From NCBI GenBank assembly GCA_024364805.1, contig CM044497.1, forward strand, positions 68,054,002 through 68,086,572: a DNA stretch of 32,571 bases, in the 5' to 3' direction. A program made the position numbers and the translations under genes. How positions within the stretch are numbered: the first letter of the stretch is position 1; each line of letters starts with the position of its first letter. Shown here in pieces: positions 19,450 through 30,759 of the stretch. The DNA comes from Euprymna scolopes (Eukaryota > Mollusca > Cephalopoda > Sepiida > Sepiolidae). The notes beneath the pieces were generated by a model. The model searched no databases. It was not told the DNA's origin and saw only the letters and a program-made list of their open reading frames with translations.

Positions 19450-19853
19450 TTTTTTTCAAACTTTAAAAGCAAGTTTCTATTTACTTACACAAAGTCGTGT
19501 TCATTGACCGGAGGCAGAAAAGATGAAGTGTAATATCAGAACAATTTGCATGAGAGAACGTATATTTTGACTTCGGACGACAGGCATGTTTTTTTATGAC
19601 TGAATTCAACTTTTTTTTTTCATGAATGAAAAACTAAATTTACTTCTTTTTTTTGTTTCTTATAATTGATACACACATTACATACATACATACATACATA
19701 CATGCATGCATACATACATGCATGTAATTCATCTATGACATAAAATAAAGATGGGTTTATAGACCAAACACTCAACTCAAATTCCTGTAGTGTTTAAAGG
19801 ATCGACTTTCCCTTGAAAAACAAACCGAGCATGTGGGGTCGCCCTCCACGAGT
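19450..19853. other. AT-rich intergenic with ATAC/ATGC microsatellite
   Basis: A run of ACAT and ATGC tetranucleotides lies at about 19676-19727. No gene is seen. Confidence 0.6.
19676..19727. repeat. (ACAT)n / (GCAT)n microsatellite
   Basis: Interrupted tetranucleotide tract of ACAT units with ATGC variants. Confidence 0.9.
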
Positions 19854-20052
19854 AAAAAAATTACTTTCACCATGACTAATGTTTGTGCAAAATTTAAAAA
19901 TAGAAAACAATCCAAGGCACGTGCAGATGAACGATTTGGGAGCAATGTTATCTATATAATGCCCCCTGGGGGGCAACCAGAGTTATCCTAGAAAATCCGT
20001 TCAGATAAAAAATTTACTTTCACCATGATTAATGTTTGTGCAAAATTTAAAA
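19854..20052. repeat. Diverged direct repeat, 152-bp spacing
   Basis: The segments 19854-19900 and 20006-20052 are nearly identical (TTTACTTTCACCATGA then TAATGTTTGTGCAAAATTTA), with one clear mismatch plus A-run differences. Weaker similarity continues on both sides, so this looks like two diverged tandem copies of a unit of about 150 bp. It is probably a fragment of a dispersed repeat. Confidence 0.65.
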
Positions 20053-22417
20053 AAAATCTAAGGTGTGGTATTTGAAAAGATGCAAACAGGAGTGAATTAC
20101 TAGGTCCAATCACGCCTTTGTCAAGGGGCCAAATAGTTCAAATAATATTAATTCATCTAGCTTGCATAATATTAACTAAAAAATTAAAATATTAGTATTA
20201 TAAATACATAACATAGTATATCGATATTATCTTCGCAGAAACTAAATGGATTGAAAAAACTTAAAAAATGTGAAGAACTAAAATCTAACTCAAGAAATAG
20301 CAAATATAAAGGCGGCAAGAGGAAACTATTTTATAATTTGTTATGACAGGTACAAGTGATGTTTTTAAGATAATGCGTCAATGATCAAGAAGGGCAAGTC
20401 ATTGGATATATAAAAAAAAAAAAAAAAAAAGATAAGAGTTCATGTGTTTGACATGAGACACGCATGTAATAGAAAGGACAACCAAGAAGGTTTTGTTGGG
20501 CACAAATAAAGCGAACTGATTTTTGAAACGGCACGTAATCAAAATATATCATTTCAATAATTGAATAGTAAAATATTGAGGAAGTACTTCTAAAACAAGA
20601 CCTTGTGCCAGCTCATGTCTACGAATTCGGAATAGGGACATGAGAGCGAGAAAAAAATGACACTAGAAATAGAGAACCCAATATCATTTTATTTATTTTA
20701 TACAAAAATGATCAAGTATTATTTTTTTTTTTTTTTACTTTATTCTGTGGAAAATAAGAAAAATTTGAAAATTATAAGAACAGACTAAAAATGATATTAG
20801 AATAAATATGATACCACAAATTTATAGTTAACGTAAAATAAATATCAGAAAACAAAGCAAGTTTAGTTTTTTGTAATTGTTATCAGTTTCCATAGTTTTA
20901 AAAAGCTTACAATTCAAGATGGCATCTCTCAATTTACATTATTGACTTGTCATAAAAAAAAGGAATTATTTTCAGGTATTAATATCCTAATAATTTTGCA
21001 TTTTCTTATAGCAAATCATTCTAAGATTATTTAGCCATAAAAATAGTTTAAATGATTCAAAAACATTTTTTTTTTAAATATTTAAGTTTGGCTTAATGTT
21101 TACTTTTTGAGAGAAAAAATTGGTTTTTTGAAAAAATTTCAAATTTAAATTTCTAAAAATTATTGAAAAAATATATTATTCTGCTTTTAATATGATAAAA
21201 TTCAGGGTTTTTTTTTTAATCTTTTTGGAAAAATCAAATTTGTTCAGAAATGTTGGATTTTATTAAATTTTAATTAGTTTTAAAAAAAAAAGAACATAAA
21301 TTTAATTTTTCTCAGTGTTTTGCCTGTGTATACTTAAATATTTCTGTCCTCTAAGGAGAAAATCTTGAAACTGAAGAATTTCTTTTCTCCACCTAGAATA
21401 TCCTTTTCTGGAGAGCTGGACTTTTTTACATTAAAAATGAGATTGTGAGGATGCAAAATTAAACACAGGGATAAGATTTTCAATTTTTTTTTTTTACATA
21501 TATTTAAAATTGATTTCATTAGATTCTATTCAAAATTGACAAAAAAGTTCAAATTAATGATTATTTACACAAAGTACTGATTGTATTTAAAAAAATGCAA
21601 ATGTCTTTCTGCTTCAAAATGTGTGCATGTTTTTAGGATTTCATTGAACTGTTACATTCTCATACCATTTGTTTTAATTACAAGGCCAGTTGATTTTTTT
21701 CTGTATATTATTAAATCGTTAGCATTACAAGGCTGATATCGTAAGTTTGAATTATTGTGCAGTTATCTGCCCTTTGCTTTTACTTACTCATAAAATTTAA
21801 TTTTCTTAGTTACAAATAAAACTACTTGATCAATTTGTGATTTTTTTGTATTTTTTTCTATTTTTATTTAGGTTGAAGTGTGGACTTGCGCCAAAATAAC
21901 TTATGAACTTAAGACTGATACAACAGTGATACATGGTCTCCTGAAAGTTCATTAAATTTTGGAGAACTATAATTGCAGTATTATGATTTAACGTTTTTAA
22001 TTTTATACATGCAAAGTGTTTTGGTGTTTTCTATGCATAGCAACTATATTTGTCGTGTGTGATGGTGAATGTATCCTTCCAAACTTTCCAGCCATATTCT
22101 GCTTCATTTGTATTTACAAAATCCGATCAAATTTGCTTCAACATGTTTTATGGCATTTTGTCAACTTCCAGCACGTTGTCTGAACATGTCTGTTGGAACG
22201 GATCTGATATTTGGTCATTTATAATCTGCTGCTAACACTTTGGAGTGGAGAGTTCCCTTTAGGAGTTGTAATTTGGGCGACATAATTTTGAGGGAGAGCC
22301 GATTTTAGGAAGACATTTTCAGTGGAAGTGGTTTTTATGTTTATACTCAATTATGGGAGAGAGCGACAGAAATGTTAGATGATAAACACAAATAAAATAA
22401 TGAATTCAAAAGCATAA
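20053..22417. other. Long AT-rich intergenic stretch, no gene seen
   Basis: Over 2.3 kb of homopolymer-rich DNA with no supported coding or RNA gene. It includes A and T tracts at 20410-20430 and 20718-20738. Short frames at 21334-21519 and 22050-22235 show no domain. Confidence 0.6.
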
Positions 22418-22429
22418 ATTAAAGAGATA
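22418..22429. repeat. 12-bp target-site duplication, left copy
   Basis: ATTAAAGAGATA lies immediately outside the left end of the foldback element, with one extra A before the GGTAAAATCC end. It is identical to 23096-23107. Confidence 0.75.
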
Positions 22430-23095
22430 AGGTAAAATCCATTGAAAGCGGTCGGTGGTTCTTAGTCAGATCGAGCGTACCGGAAAACGAAATGAGATCA
22501 AATTGACAATTGTTTAGTTCCTATCTTGATGAATTTATGTGGAGAGAGCGAGTGGGAACCAATAAATTCGGTGAAATCCTTTGCTGCTGCATCGCGTACA
22601 TTTATTCTACATAAAAAACATTGAAAAACAAAAAAATTTTAAAAAAAAACATTTGAAAAAAAAATTAATTAATTAAAATTAATTAATTATAATTATTTTC
22701 CATGTTTTCTTTTGTTGTTGTTGTTGTTGTTGTTGCATTTATTCTACCTAAGTAGAAAATAAAATTTGTTTAAATTGTTTCTTTTAGAATTTCCGAGTTG
22801 TCAATTTGGTCTCATTTCGTTTTCCGGTACGCGGTACGGTACGCTCGATCTGACTTTTTGATCACCCGTCTGGTCGGCCATATCAGAGAATTATCGTTAG
22901 TTATTTAGACGAGACATACACATTTAAATCATGATTTTCTTTAGTCCAGATGAGTGCAGTAAATAAACTTTTAACTCGAAATGACCCCTAATGTACTAAT
23001 GTATAACGTAAGACACAGAAAAGAAACATTTATAATGCGTACACAGCTTTATTTTCTTATAGAACCACCGACCGCTTTCTTCAATGGATTTTACC
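22430..23095. mobile_element. Foldback DNA element with compound inverted arms
   Basis: The outer ends, GGTAAAATCCATTGAA then AGCGGTCGGTGGTTCT (22431-22462) and AGAACCACCGACCGCTTTCT then TCAATGGATTTTACC (23061-23095), are inverted copies. A second inverted pair, 22464-22509 and 22798-22855, shares GATCGAGCGTACC, GGAAAACGAAATGAGA and CAAATTGACAA. On the left the two blocks abut; on the right they are separated by about 205 bp, as if sequence entered one arm. The right inner arm also has a short CGGTACG-type duplication. The central part is AT-rich with a (TTG)n run. A 12-bp direct repeat flanks the ends. Long compound inverted repeats with a long target duplication suggest a Mutator-like (MULE) or other foldback non-autonomous element. 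No transposase is encoded. Confidence 0.75.
22713..22735. repeat. (TTG)n microsatellite
   Basis: About seven TTG units within the interior of the foldback element. Confidence 0.85.
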
Positions 23096-23107
23096 ATTAA
23101 AGAGATA
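23096..23107. repeat. 12-bp target-site duplication, right copy
   Basis: ATTAAAGAGATA directly follows the GGATTTTACC end of the foldback element and repeats 22418-22429. Confidence 0.75.
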
Positions 23108-23315
23108 TTTTATGTTTAAAATGAAAGTTTACACACAATAGAAAAAAAAATAATATCCTTGTAATCTATTTACCCCGCCCCCGTGTTTCACAAGGGGGGG
23201 GGTCATTAGTTTAGACACTAAGGTCAGTTGATAATTTAAGGGCCATGAATTACATTGGTCTGAAAATTGTAATCAAAACTACTCCACTCAATTATCTCTA
23301 TTATATAAAAGTTAC

Positions 23316-23363
<48 letters not shown>

Positions 23364-24529
23364 CCTTCCTCATAGGTTCCGAAAAGATTTGCTTTTTTTT
23401 TTCTTTCTTGTAACCTATTTGAATAAGTACCAGAAGAATTTCATATGACACTGTTTGTCCCGGAATTCGAGTCACTTATTCTTCTGATTCACCCATAAGT
23501 TCTAATGATTAATATCGGGAACAGCAACAAAATTTCAATAATTCTAGATTCAACTTGAATGTTCATGGTATTTCGAGTAATTCTAAGTAGATATTCTTGT
23601 TGTCTTGGGGGGAAAAAATATCAAGGGAAGAAACTCGTGCTAGAAAAATGAAAAAATAAACGAGTAATGGTTCTTGGATTTTCCCTCCTAAATTCATCTG
23701 GTAAATAAATAAATGTTTTTAATAAATATTATTTCAAAAGAACTTTTTTTTCTAACATAGAATATCACAAACTACTTTAGCATTTAAAAAAATGCTGAGT
23801 GTAATTTTTTTTTCAATTGACATTCTACAAAATACACGTGCTTTTGAAACAATATTTCAAAAACGAGGTAAAAACTGAAAAAAAAAACCCTGATAATTTA
23901 TTTTCGCAAAAAGCTTGATAAAAATATCTATTGACTGATTCTTAGAAATAATGATTCTCCTTTATGCAATTTAATAATTTCATATACATTCAAAATTGGT
24001 TGAAAAATGAAAAGTCAATTTAGAATTGGAATATTTTCCAACTGCAATAAGTAATCTTTAATAATTTAATACTATTATAAATTACAGTGCATATTTTACC
24101 TAAGAACGATAAGATATTTAAACTAGATCATTGGAAATTACGTTCTATTATTATTATTATTATGAAATTATGTCATGTCTTAGTAGACACTAAATACGCT
24201 TAAATGTGATATTTTAATTTATGCAGATTTCGTACTTATTATCATAGAGTCAATACTCTATTGATTAATATATTGTACCCAATATATAGTAGTGATTTCA
24301 AAAGTAAAAAAAAAAAAAAATGACTTGAATGCCATCAGCGAGAAGCGAAACCAAAACATAGCTCTCTAGCATTATTCGTTACTATATGAGGTAAGTATCA
24401 CATAAAAACTTAAAAAGTAACATTGTTAAAGATATGTGTATTTGCGCATGCATGCGTAGAAGTAACACGTTTAGTTGATTTACGACTGCCTTCCATTTGT
24501 TTTTTTTGTTTGTTTTTTTTTTTTAAATT
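23108..24529. other. AT-rich intergenic with microsatellites, no gene seen
   Basis: Contains a nine-G tract at 23194-23202, a (GA)n run at about 23321-23360 and an (ATT)n run near 24148-24162. The frames at 23236-23475 and 23245-23448 are translations of the (GA)n repeat. Confidence 0.6.
23321..23360. repeat. (GA)n microsatellite
   Basis: About 19 uninterrupted GA units. Confidence 0.95.
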
Positions 24530-24690
24530 TTGGCCCTTTAGCAGCTATTTTGATCGGCTAAAAAAGAAATCGAATTTGTCCACAGGTCCAAACCCCCTGC
24601 ATATCAAGTTTTAAGTCTCTGGACCAAAAAATTGACAGAATAGTTTAGTAGAGACACAGACAAACAAACAAATACTGTTTTGATATTTCC
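24530..24690 (+). repeat. Unclassified ACAGACA-tailed repeat, second copy
   Basis: Shares with 3596-3928 the order TCAAG(T), TCTNTGGACC/TAGACC, AAAATTGACAGA, GTAGAGA and a terminal AGACACAGACAAACAAACAA tract. Only one unit is clear here. It abuts a MITE-derived palindrome at 24689. Confidence 0.5.
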
Positions 24691-24800
24691 TCACGTTGAA
24701 AATGGGTTTCTAAATAACGTTATTAAGAAATCCACTCTTAACATGCGGAGGGCAAGGTATTTGTTACTGTACCTTCACCTGATATAAAAGAAAAAGTAAA
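24689..24800 (+). repeat. Partial MITE (28-bp TIR family) with internal palindrome
   Basis: The arms 24689-24719 and 24718-24748 form a near-palindrome ('ttgaaaatgggtttct' against 'agaaatccactcttaa'). The stretch from 'cactcttaacatgcggagg' to 'acctgatataaaag' aligns with the interior of the MITE at 32084-32292. The 28-bp ends are absent, so this is a fragment or rearranged copy. Confidence 0.55.
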
Positions 24801-25110
24801 AGATTTTAAAATATTCAAATTCAGTTATTCAATGCTAAAGAATTGAACATATACCAATATACATAAACAACTTCTAAGGCTACAACTGCTTAATCAAGTA
24901 ATCTACATAAGTTAATAATCGCTACTTCAATACTAACCAGGATATTTTATTTTCATTATGTATCTATTGTCGGTGCAAGAAAGGAGGTAAATTTTGTTAA
25001 TCTTCATGGATTGCTAGAGAGAAATGAATGTTTAGATAAACTATATGAATAAAAGAATAAAAAATTTAATTCTTTGAGTGATGGGTTTTATTTTTATCTC
25101 CCTCCCAGAA
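24801..25110. other. AT-rich intergenic, no gene seen
   Basis: Nothing recognised. Confidence 0.5.
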
Positions 25111-25197
25111 AGATGTGACATAAGGGTAGGAAAGTGGGATTTGAAAAGCCAGTAGTGCCCAAGATGAAAAGCACTAAGAAAGAATGCTTAAGCATTT
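25111..25197 (+). repeat. Dispersed short repeat (SINE-like?), copy B
   Basis: Plus-strand match to the reverse strand of 13842-13933. The shared blocks GATGTGACATAAGG, ATTTGAA(A/G)AG, TAGTGCCC and AATGCTTNAGCATT occur in the same order. The similarity is moderate and the edges are uncertain. Confidence 0.5.
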
Positions 25198-26364
25198 ATA
25201 CTTTTATTTTGGGCTTGTTTTTACATACAAATAAATTTGGTCTTTAAAGTATTGTTCTGCTTCTAAAAGTCTGTAATTTAAACTTTTTTTTTTAATTTAA
25301 AATTATAATCAAATACTCGTCAGTCATTAAATTAGCAACTAGTACTAAATAAGTTAATATTTAGGTTTTAAATACTTTAAATTACATTTAAATTGATCAG
25401 AAGTTCTTTTTCAAGAACACGATTTTAATTGTGTGAATGAAAAAAATTTTTTAAAAGGGAAAGAAATGTAGTTGTGAAATAAAATAAAATATAGCACGAA
25501 AAAAGTTATATAAGTCTGATATAAGTTAGCTGTTGATTCCAATTTGTACTTGACGTAATTCAATGGTTAAATAGACCACTGAACACCTTCTGTGTATGTC
25601 TGTTAACGGAGTGGTCCGTGGAAAGCAAACGTTTGCGTAGGGTTTACACTCCTCATCAAGTACCCATTTTTTTTTGTTTTACTACTAAAAACTTTAGTAA
25701 AGGTGTTTTTGTTTAAAAAATAATACATTTCCAATAAGATTCAAATAAAAATAATGAGTTCATTATATTCCGTGATCATTATTTGATAAATACTAAAAAT
25801 TTCATTAAATTTTGTTAATTTCCTCATTTTTAATGAATTTTTAAGTAAATAGAGGATTCAAAAATTTTTAAACATTTTGAGCATCGGCATTCATTTTGCA
25901 TGTACCTAGTAAATATAACTTTCACAATGTGTGTATGCGCATGTAGGCACTCAAATTGGGAGTGGGGGGCATATAGTAAATTTATCAGAGCAAACAATGA
26001 CCCACTTGACCTCATTTGATCTCGCTTGCACACATGAATCGATACTTGTGCAGAGGAATTTACACACGAACAAACACTTGCATACAGGAAACTTTTCTGT
26101 TTTCAAAGATTCGAGTTTCATGCAACAAAAACCAAAAGATTTGCTTTTCGAACCCAGAAACAAAAATTGTTAAAGATTAGAATTTCTAATATTGACAACA
26201 AATTATAAATAAACCTAAGCTTTCGAACCATCTAGACCGTCTAGGGCGGGGAATAACTATTTGCAATTACTTTAAATATGATTAGAATTTTATGCTACGA
26301 AGATTTGTCATCTTCCACTAAAAAATAACACATGTTGAAGAAATAACATTGCATAATTTTTCTT
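25198..26364. other. AT-rich intergenic, no gene seen
   Basis: Overlapping opposite frames at 25830-26173 show no domain and lie in otherwise AT-rich sequence. A perfect 12-bp palindrome GCAAACGTTTGC lies near 25626. Confidence 0.5.
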
Positions 26365-26369
26365 CCTAT
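26365..26369. repeat. 5-bp target-site duplication, left copy
   Basis: CCTAT lies just outside the 5' LTR and is repeated at 31970-31974. Five base pairs is a usual length for Ty3/gypsy integration. Confidence 0.7.
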
Positions 26370-26531
26370 TAGCTAATGTAAATGTCTCCTCTCACCAACC
26401 CTCTTCTCTATTGTTTCAGAGTGTAGAGTCAACAGCATTCTTTAGTGGATCATCAGTGCTGTGTGTAATCAACCCTCGTCAGTCTCTTTGCCCATACCTC
26501 ATCGATTAAGGAAAAGTGTGCTACTCATCTA
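26370..26531 (+). repeat. 5' LTR of the Ty3/gypsy element
   Basis: Begins TAGCTAATGTAAATG and ends GTGCTACTCATCTA, matching both ends of the longer 3' LTR. It shares the blocks TTGTTTCAGAGTGTAGAG, CAGCATTCTTTAGTGGA and CTTTGCCCATACCTCATCGA. It is about 162 bp against about 492 bp for the 3' copy, which is the fuller one. No standard TGG-starting primer binding site follows; the sequence after it begins TGCTGTTCTACGAC. Confidence 0.85.
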
Positions 26532-26602
26532 TGCTGTTCTACGACTACACATCGTCAGGATCTCGCCGCTTTCGAAAGCAACTCATTCCACCTGAATAAA
26601 TA

Positions 26603-27573
26603 ATGAGCGACAAAATTGAAGTCACCTGCCCAGTTACTGGATGTGGCTGGAAATCCCAGAAACTCCCTGAATCCCTCAGTAATGTGCTCATTACCTCCAT
26701 GAATCTTCATGCCCAAACTGCCCATCCAGCCCCAATAACCAACCCTCAACAACCAGCAGCTCCCAAGCTTAAGCTCAAGTCCCCATCTATTGGTGCCGGG
26801 AGCACTCCCGATCAATGGTCGTCCTTCAAGTGACAATGGTCTATGTATAAGACTAGCATGCCTATCACTGATACCATGTGTGCCACGGCCCTCTTTCACT
26901 GCTGTGATGAAGACCTCATGAATGACCTCATGAGACTTGCAGGAAGATGTGTCATCAATGACTAAGGCGTACCTCCTTGTTGCTATAAGGTGTCTGGCAG
27001 TCAGGGAAGAGAGCACTCTGGTTCATCGCATCAAACTCAGTAAGATGACACAGGCCCCTGGTACCCTTATCAGGGCCTCCCTTGCTGCTCTCAGGGGTCA
27101 GTCCGCCTTATGCCAGTACATAGCAAAGTGTAAGGAATTGGACTGTGGCCACACTTATTATTACAGCAGTGAGATTATTAGGGATAATCTTATTCGTGGT
27201 ATTGCTGATCCAAAGAGATCTGTTGGGTGATCCCAACACAGACCAACCCCTGGAGGAAACTGTTGCCTATATAGCCTAGAAGGAACAGGGTAAATCCACC
27301 AGGGCAGCTGTTGGGGAAACTACTGTCGCCATGAGCCATGGCAACGACAAACTCCACCAGTCACAACCATCTCGCAGCAACAAGCAGAGCAAGTGCTGGG
27401 CCTGCGGAGAACTACAGCATGGTAAGTCAAACGACCGGAATTCCAGAGCCAAGTCCTACAGTGCTTGGCCTGTAACATGCAGCAAGTGCTTTGTAAAAGG
27501 CCATTTTGCGAACAACAGCAGTAAGTGCTTGAACTGTGGGTTATGGGGCCACAGAGACAGATCTTCCAGTTGA
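26603..27573 (+). pseudogene. gag: gag region of the Ty3/gypsy fossil
   Basis: The region opens with an ATG at 26603 and an N-terminal stretch with paired Cys (CPVTGCGW) and a later HAQTAH. It ends with a Cys/His-rich nucleic-acid-binding part at about 27391-27573 (CWACGELQHG, CSKCFVKGHF, CLNCGLWGH), typical of retrotransposon nucleocapsid zinc knuckles. In intact relatives this protein would form the particle and bind the RNA. Here it is a fossil and part of the broken coding region. Confidence 0.75.
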
Positions 27574-27779
27574 TGCTCTCAGAACCCCGGCTGTAAGGTT
27601 AAGCCCAAGTACAGTAATGACGCCTTGCACATGGGGGATGACAAAGCTGGCACTATTTGACCAACTCTGTACCGTCCAGACTCATCAACCCTTAACTAGC
27701 AGCTGCAAGCCAATCGAACATCATGTTTACGAAGGCAAATGGATCGCTAGACCTTCTAAGCCCCACCCAATGATGACGG

Positions 27780-28150
27780 TGAAGCTCACCCCGTTACCAG
27801 ATGACCACAAGAAGCTTGGCTGCCCACTCAAATCTTCCAGCCACACATCAATCGAAATACCTATGGTGGCAGATTCTGATTGTCAGAGTTCCATCATGCC
27901 CATCAGATCAGCACTTACGATGGGCATCGCCAAGACTGACATATTCCCCATCAAATTGTCCATGCGAGGAGCTATCGAGGAGGACCTAGGGGTTGAAGGA
28001 GGTATCTTTGTGGAGGTATTCACAGCTGATGTATCTGGCACACCAAAAACAACAAAGCAGTCGTTATATGTGTCTAGAAAAATCAGCAAAGCTTTCCTTT
28101 GTCGTGAAGCACTGGTGCCATTAGGGGCCATACCTGCCAGTTTCCTAACT
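27780..28150 (+). pseudogene. Aspartic protease region of the Ty3/gypsy fossil
   Basis: IEIPMVADSDCQSSIMPI at about 27850-27903 marks the retropepsin active-site strand. It is followed by a hydrophobic segment and FLCREALVPLGAIP (about 28096-28137), the usual C-terminal part of gypsy proteases. It lies in a longer reading frame (27536-28360) between gag and reverse transcriptase. It is a fossil. Confidence 0.7.
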
Positions 28151-28349
28151 GTGCCAGTAAGTTGGCCTCAAGACTCCCAGACTACAGTGAAAGATGAAAA
28201 TAGGCAGTGTTCGTGCCCAAAACACAGTGATTTACCACCACCTATACCAACAAAGCTTCCAACAGGTATTGCGCCCACCGATGAAAATGTGCCCATTCTG
28301 AAGCAATGGCTGTTTGACTTCTATTCATCAACAACGTTTAATACATGCC

Positions 28350-29240
28350 ACTTCCCATGATGAAGTGCGAACCGCTGGAGCTCCATATCGACCCCAACGC
28401 AAAGCCGGTCGCCATTCACAAGCCTGCATTGGTCCTCCTACACTGGCAGGATAAGGTCTATAACGACCTTTAGAGAGACGTCACTATCGGCATCTTAGAG
28501 AAGGTCAGCCCCAACACGCCGACCACCTGGTGTTCCCGCATGGTAGTGACCACAAAAGCTGGCGGCTCTCTTAGAAGAACAGTGGATCTGCAGCCACAGA
28601 ATCGACAGTCCGTGAGGCAGACTCACATGTGGAGAGTCCCTTCCATCTGACAGATCGTGTCCCCCAGCACACGCGGAAAACTGTCACGGACGCTTGGAAT
28701 GATCACCATTCTGTTCTCATCCGAGAGGAAGATCGCCACACTATGACCTTCATAACCCCATGGGGTCATTATCGTTACAAGGTGGCACCACAGGGATTCC
28801 TCGCGAGTGGCGACGCCTACAACCAGCGATTTGATGCTATTATCGACAACTTCAAAAACAAGGTTAAGTGCATAGATGACACGTGCATGTGGACTGACTC
28901 AGTTGAGGCATCATTTTTCCTCTGCGAGTGGCTGGACCTCTGCGCCAGAAATGGGATCACCCTCAACCCCAAAAAATTCCAGTTTGCCGAAGAGACTGTT
29001 GTCTTTGCGGGCCTCCAGATCACACCCACTAATGTCACCCCGTCTGACAAGTTCTTGGAATCTATCCGGAATTTCCCTACTCCAAAGGACATAACTGGCA
29101 CAAGGGCTTGGTTTGAATTGGTCAATCAAGGAGCATATGCATTCTCCATGGCCAGGCACATGCAGCCATTCTGGCATCTCCTGAAACCATCCACCAAATT
29201 TCAGTGGACAGAGGAATTGAATGAGATAAGCTCAAGATCA
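28350..29240 (+). pseudogene. Reverse transcriptase region of the Ty3/gypsy fossil
   Basis: Recognisable blocks are TWCSRMVVTTK and VDLQPQNRQ (about 28530-28612), then TDAWNDHHSVLIREEDRHTM, TFITPWGHYRYKVAPQGFL, the catalytic-loop region near CIDDT (about 28870-28884), GITLNPKKFQFAEETVVFAG and FPTPKDITGTRAWFELVN. This wording is characteristic of Ty3/gypsy, not Ty1/copia or BEL. It is part of the broken coding region. Confidence 0.88.
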
Positions 29241-29289
29241 TAGAGGAAATAAAGGAAGGAGTGAGGTTGTTCCAGCCATCCCGCCCAAC

Positions 29290-29720
29290 CTGTCTGTTAA
29301 CTGACTGGTCGGTCACTGGCATCGGGTACTTCATGATGCAGAAGTACTGCGACTGCGCCACCAGGACGCCTGTGTGCTGCAAGGAGGGCTAGAACCTCTG
29401 CTTGGTGGGTAGCTGCTTCACCCACGCGGCAGAATCCAGGTATGCACCCATCGAAGGAGAAACCCTCGCTGTTGTCTACGCCTTGCACCAAACATGGTAT
29501 CACATCCTCGGATGCCGTGACTTGACTGTGGCTACCAACCACAAGCTGCTGGTCGGGATACTCAATGACCGCTCCTTGACGGAGATAGACAATCGCCGCC
29601 TGTTAAATCTAAAGGAAAAGATCCTCTCCTACAACTTTGAAGTCATCCATATCTCTGGAAAGAAGAACCTGGGACCCGACGCCACCTCCCGGTACCCACC
29701 AGCCGACCAGATGATGTTTC
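29290..29720 (+). pseudogene. RNase H region of the Ty3/gypsy fossil
   Basis: FTHAAESRYAPIEGETLAVV (about 29417-29476), VATNHKLLVGILNDR, NRRLLNLKEKILSYNFEVIH and KKNLGPDATSRYP (to about 29698) are the standard blocks of the gypsy RNase H, which removes RNA from the RNA-DNA hybrid in intact elements. It is a fossil. Confidence 0.85.
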
Positions 29721-29772
29721 TAGCCCAGAAGACACCGTAGATATTGGAGAGGATGATGGGATACACGCATCC

Positions 29773-30742
29773 ATGTCTAACACTCTCTATGCAGTCACTA
29801 ATGTGGTTTCCTGGGACATGGTGCAGGAAGCTACATCTTCGGACGCAGACCTACAGGAATTACACCGACTGATTCATGACGGATTTCCTTTGGACTGCCG
29901 ACAGATAAGGACCGCACTCTGGCCATACCACCGCATCTCCAGCAGCCTTTGTACCGTTTATGGCGTGATCTTTGCCGGCAACCACATCATTGTGCCGGCA
30001 ACATTACGCCAAGAGATATTGGAGGCCCTACATGCGGCCCACCAGAGAGTCAGCTCTATGTGTGCCCGTGCGGCTGACTCGGTTTACTGGCCCAATATCA
30101 GCATCGACATCCAACATGTCAGGGACAATCACACCCACTGCCATCGGATTGCAACATCCAATGCCATGCAGCCACCTTTTAACGCTGCGCCTCCGGAGTA
30201 CCCATTCCACAAGATCGCAAGCATAACAACCATGATTATGTTGTGGTGGTTGACTGGTACTCCAACTGGCCGATGGTATTTCAAGCGCAGATGGCCTCAT
30301 CAAGCGCCTCAGAGAAGTCTTCATAACTTTTGGAGTGCCTGAGGAGCTGACATCCGACGAGGGACCCCAGTTCACTGCTGGAAAGATTCAGGATTTCCTC
30401 CGATCATGGAGAGTCCACCATTGCCTTAACTTTGTTGCCAACCCTCATGCCAACTGCAGGGCAGAAATTGCAGTCAAAACTGTCAAACAAATGCTGATGG
30501 ATAACACCTCAGCAGGCAGGTCCATCAATGTGGACAAGTTTCAAAGGGCAATGCTGATATACCGCAACTCCATCGACCCAGAAACGAAGGCATCCCCTGC
30601 TCTTATAGTTTTCGGACGACCCATTAGAGATCCCATCCAGATCCCAATTGGTCGGTACTGCCCCCACCCCACATGGTCTGAAACACTTGTAAACAGGGAG
30701 AAGGCACTAGCAAAACGTCACTCCCTTGAGCATGAAAAGTGA
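29773..30742 (+). pseudogene. Integrase region of the Ty3/gypsy fossil
   Basis: An HHCC-type zinc-binding part is seen around LEALHAAHQRVSSMCARAAD and HTHCHRI (about 30017-30150). The catalytic core follows, with VPEELTSDEGPQFTAGKI, FVANPHANCRAEIAVKTVKQ and SPALIVFGRPIRDPI (about 30336-30650). The order and wording are those of Ty3/gypsy integrases. It is part of the broken coding region. Confidence 0.85.
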
Positions 30743-30759
30743 AGCGAGTATACAAGATC

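Noticed and set aside
22418-23107. Bidirectional host regulatory element with conserved palindromes
   Set aside because: The 12-bp flanking duplication at the exact ends is better explained by transposition.
23236-23475. Opposite-strand frames with Ser-Leu or Arg-Glu repeats
   Set aside because: They are translations of the (GA)n microsatellite in both directions, not genes.
26555-27016. 153-codon minus frame over the gag region
   Set aside because: It lies opposite the gag part of the LTR element and is a shadow of that less AT-rich coding sequence.
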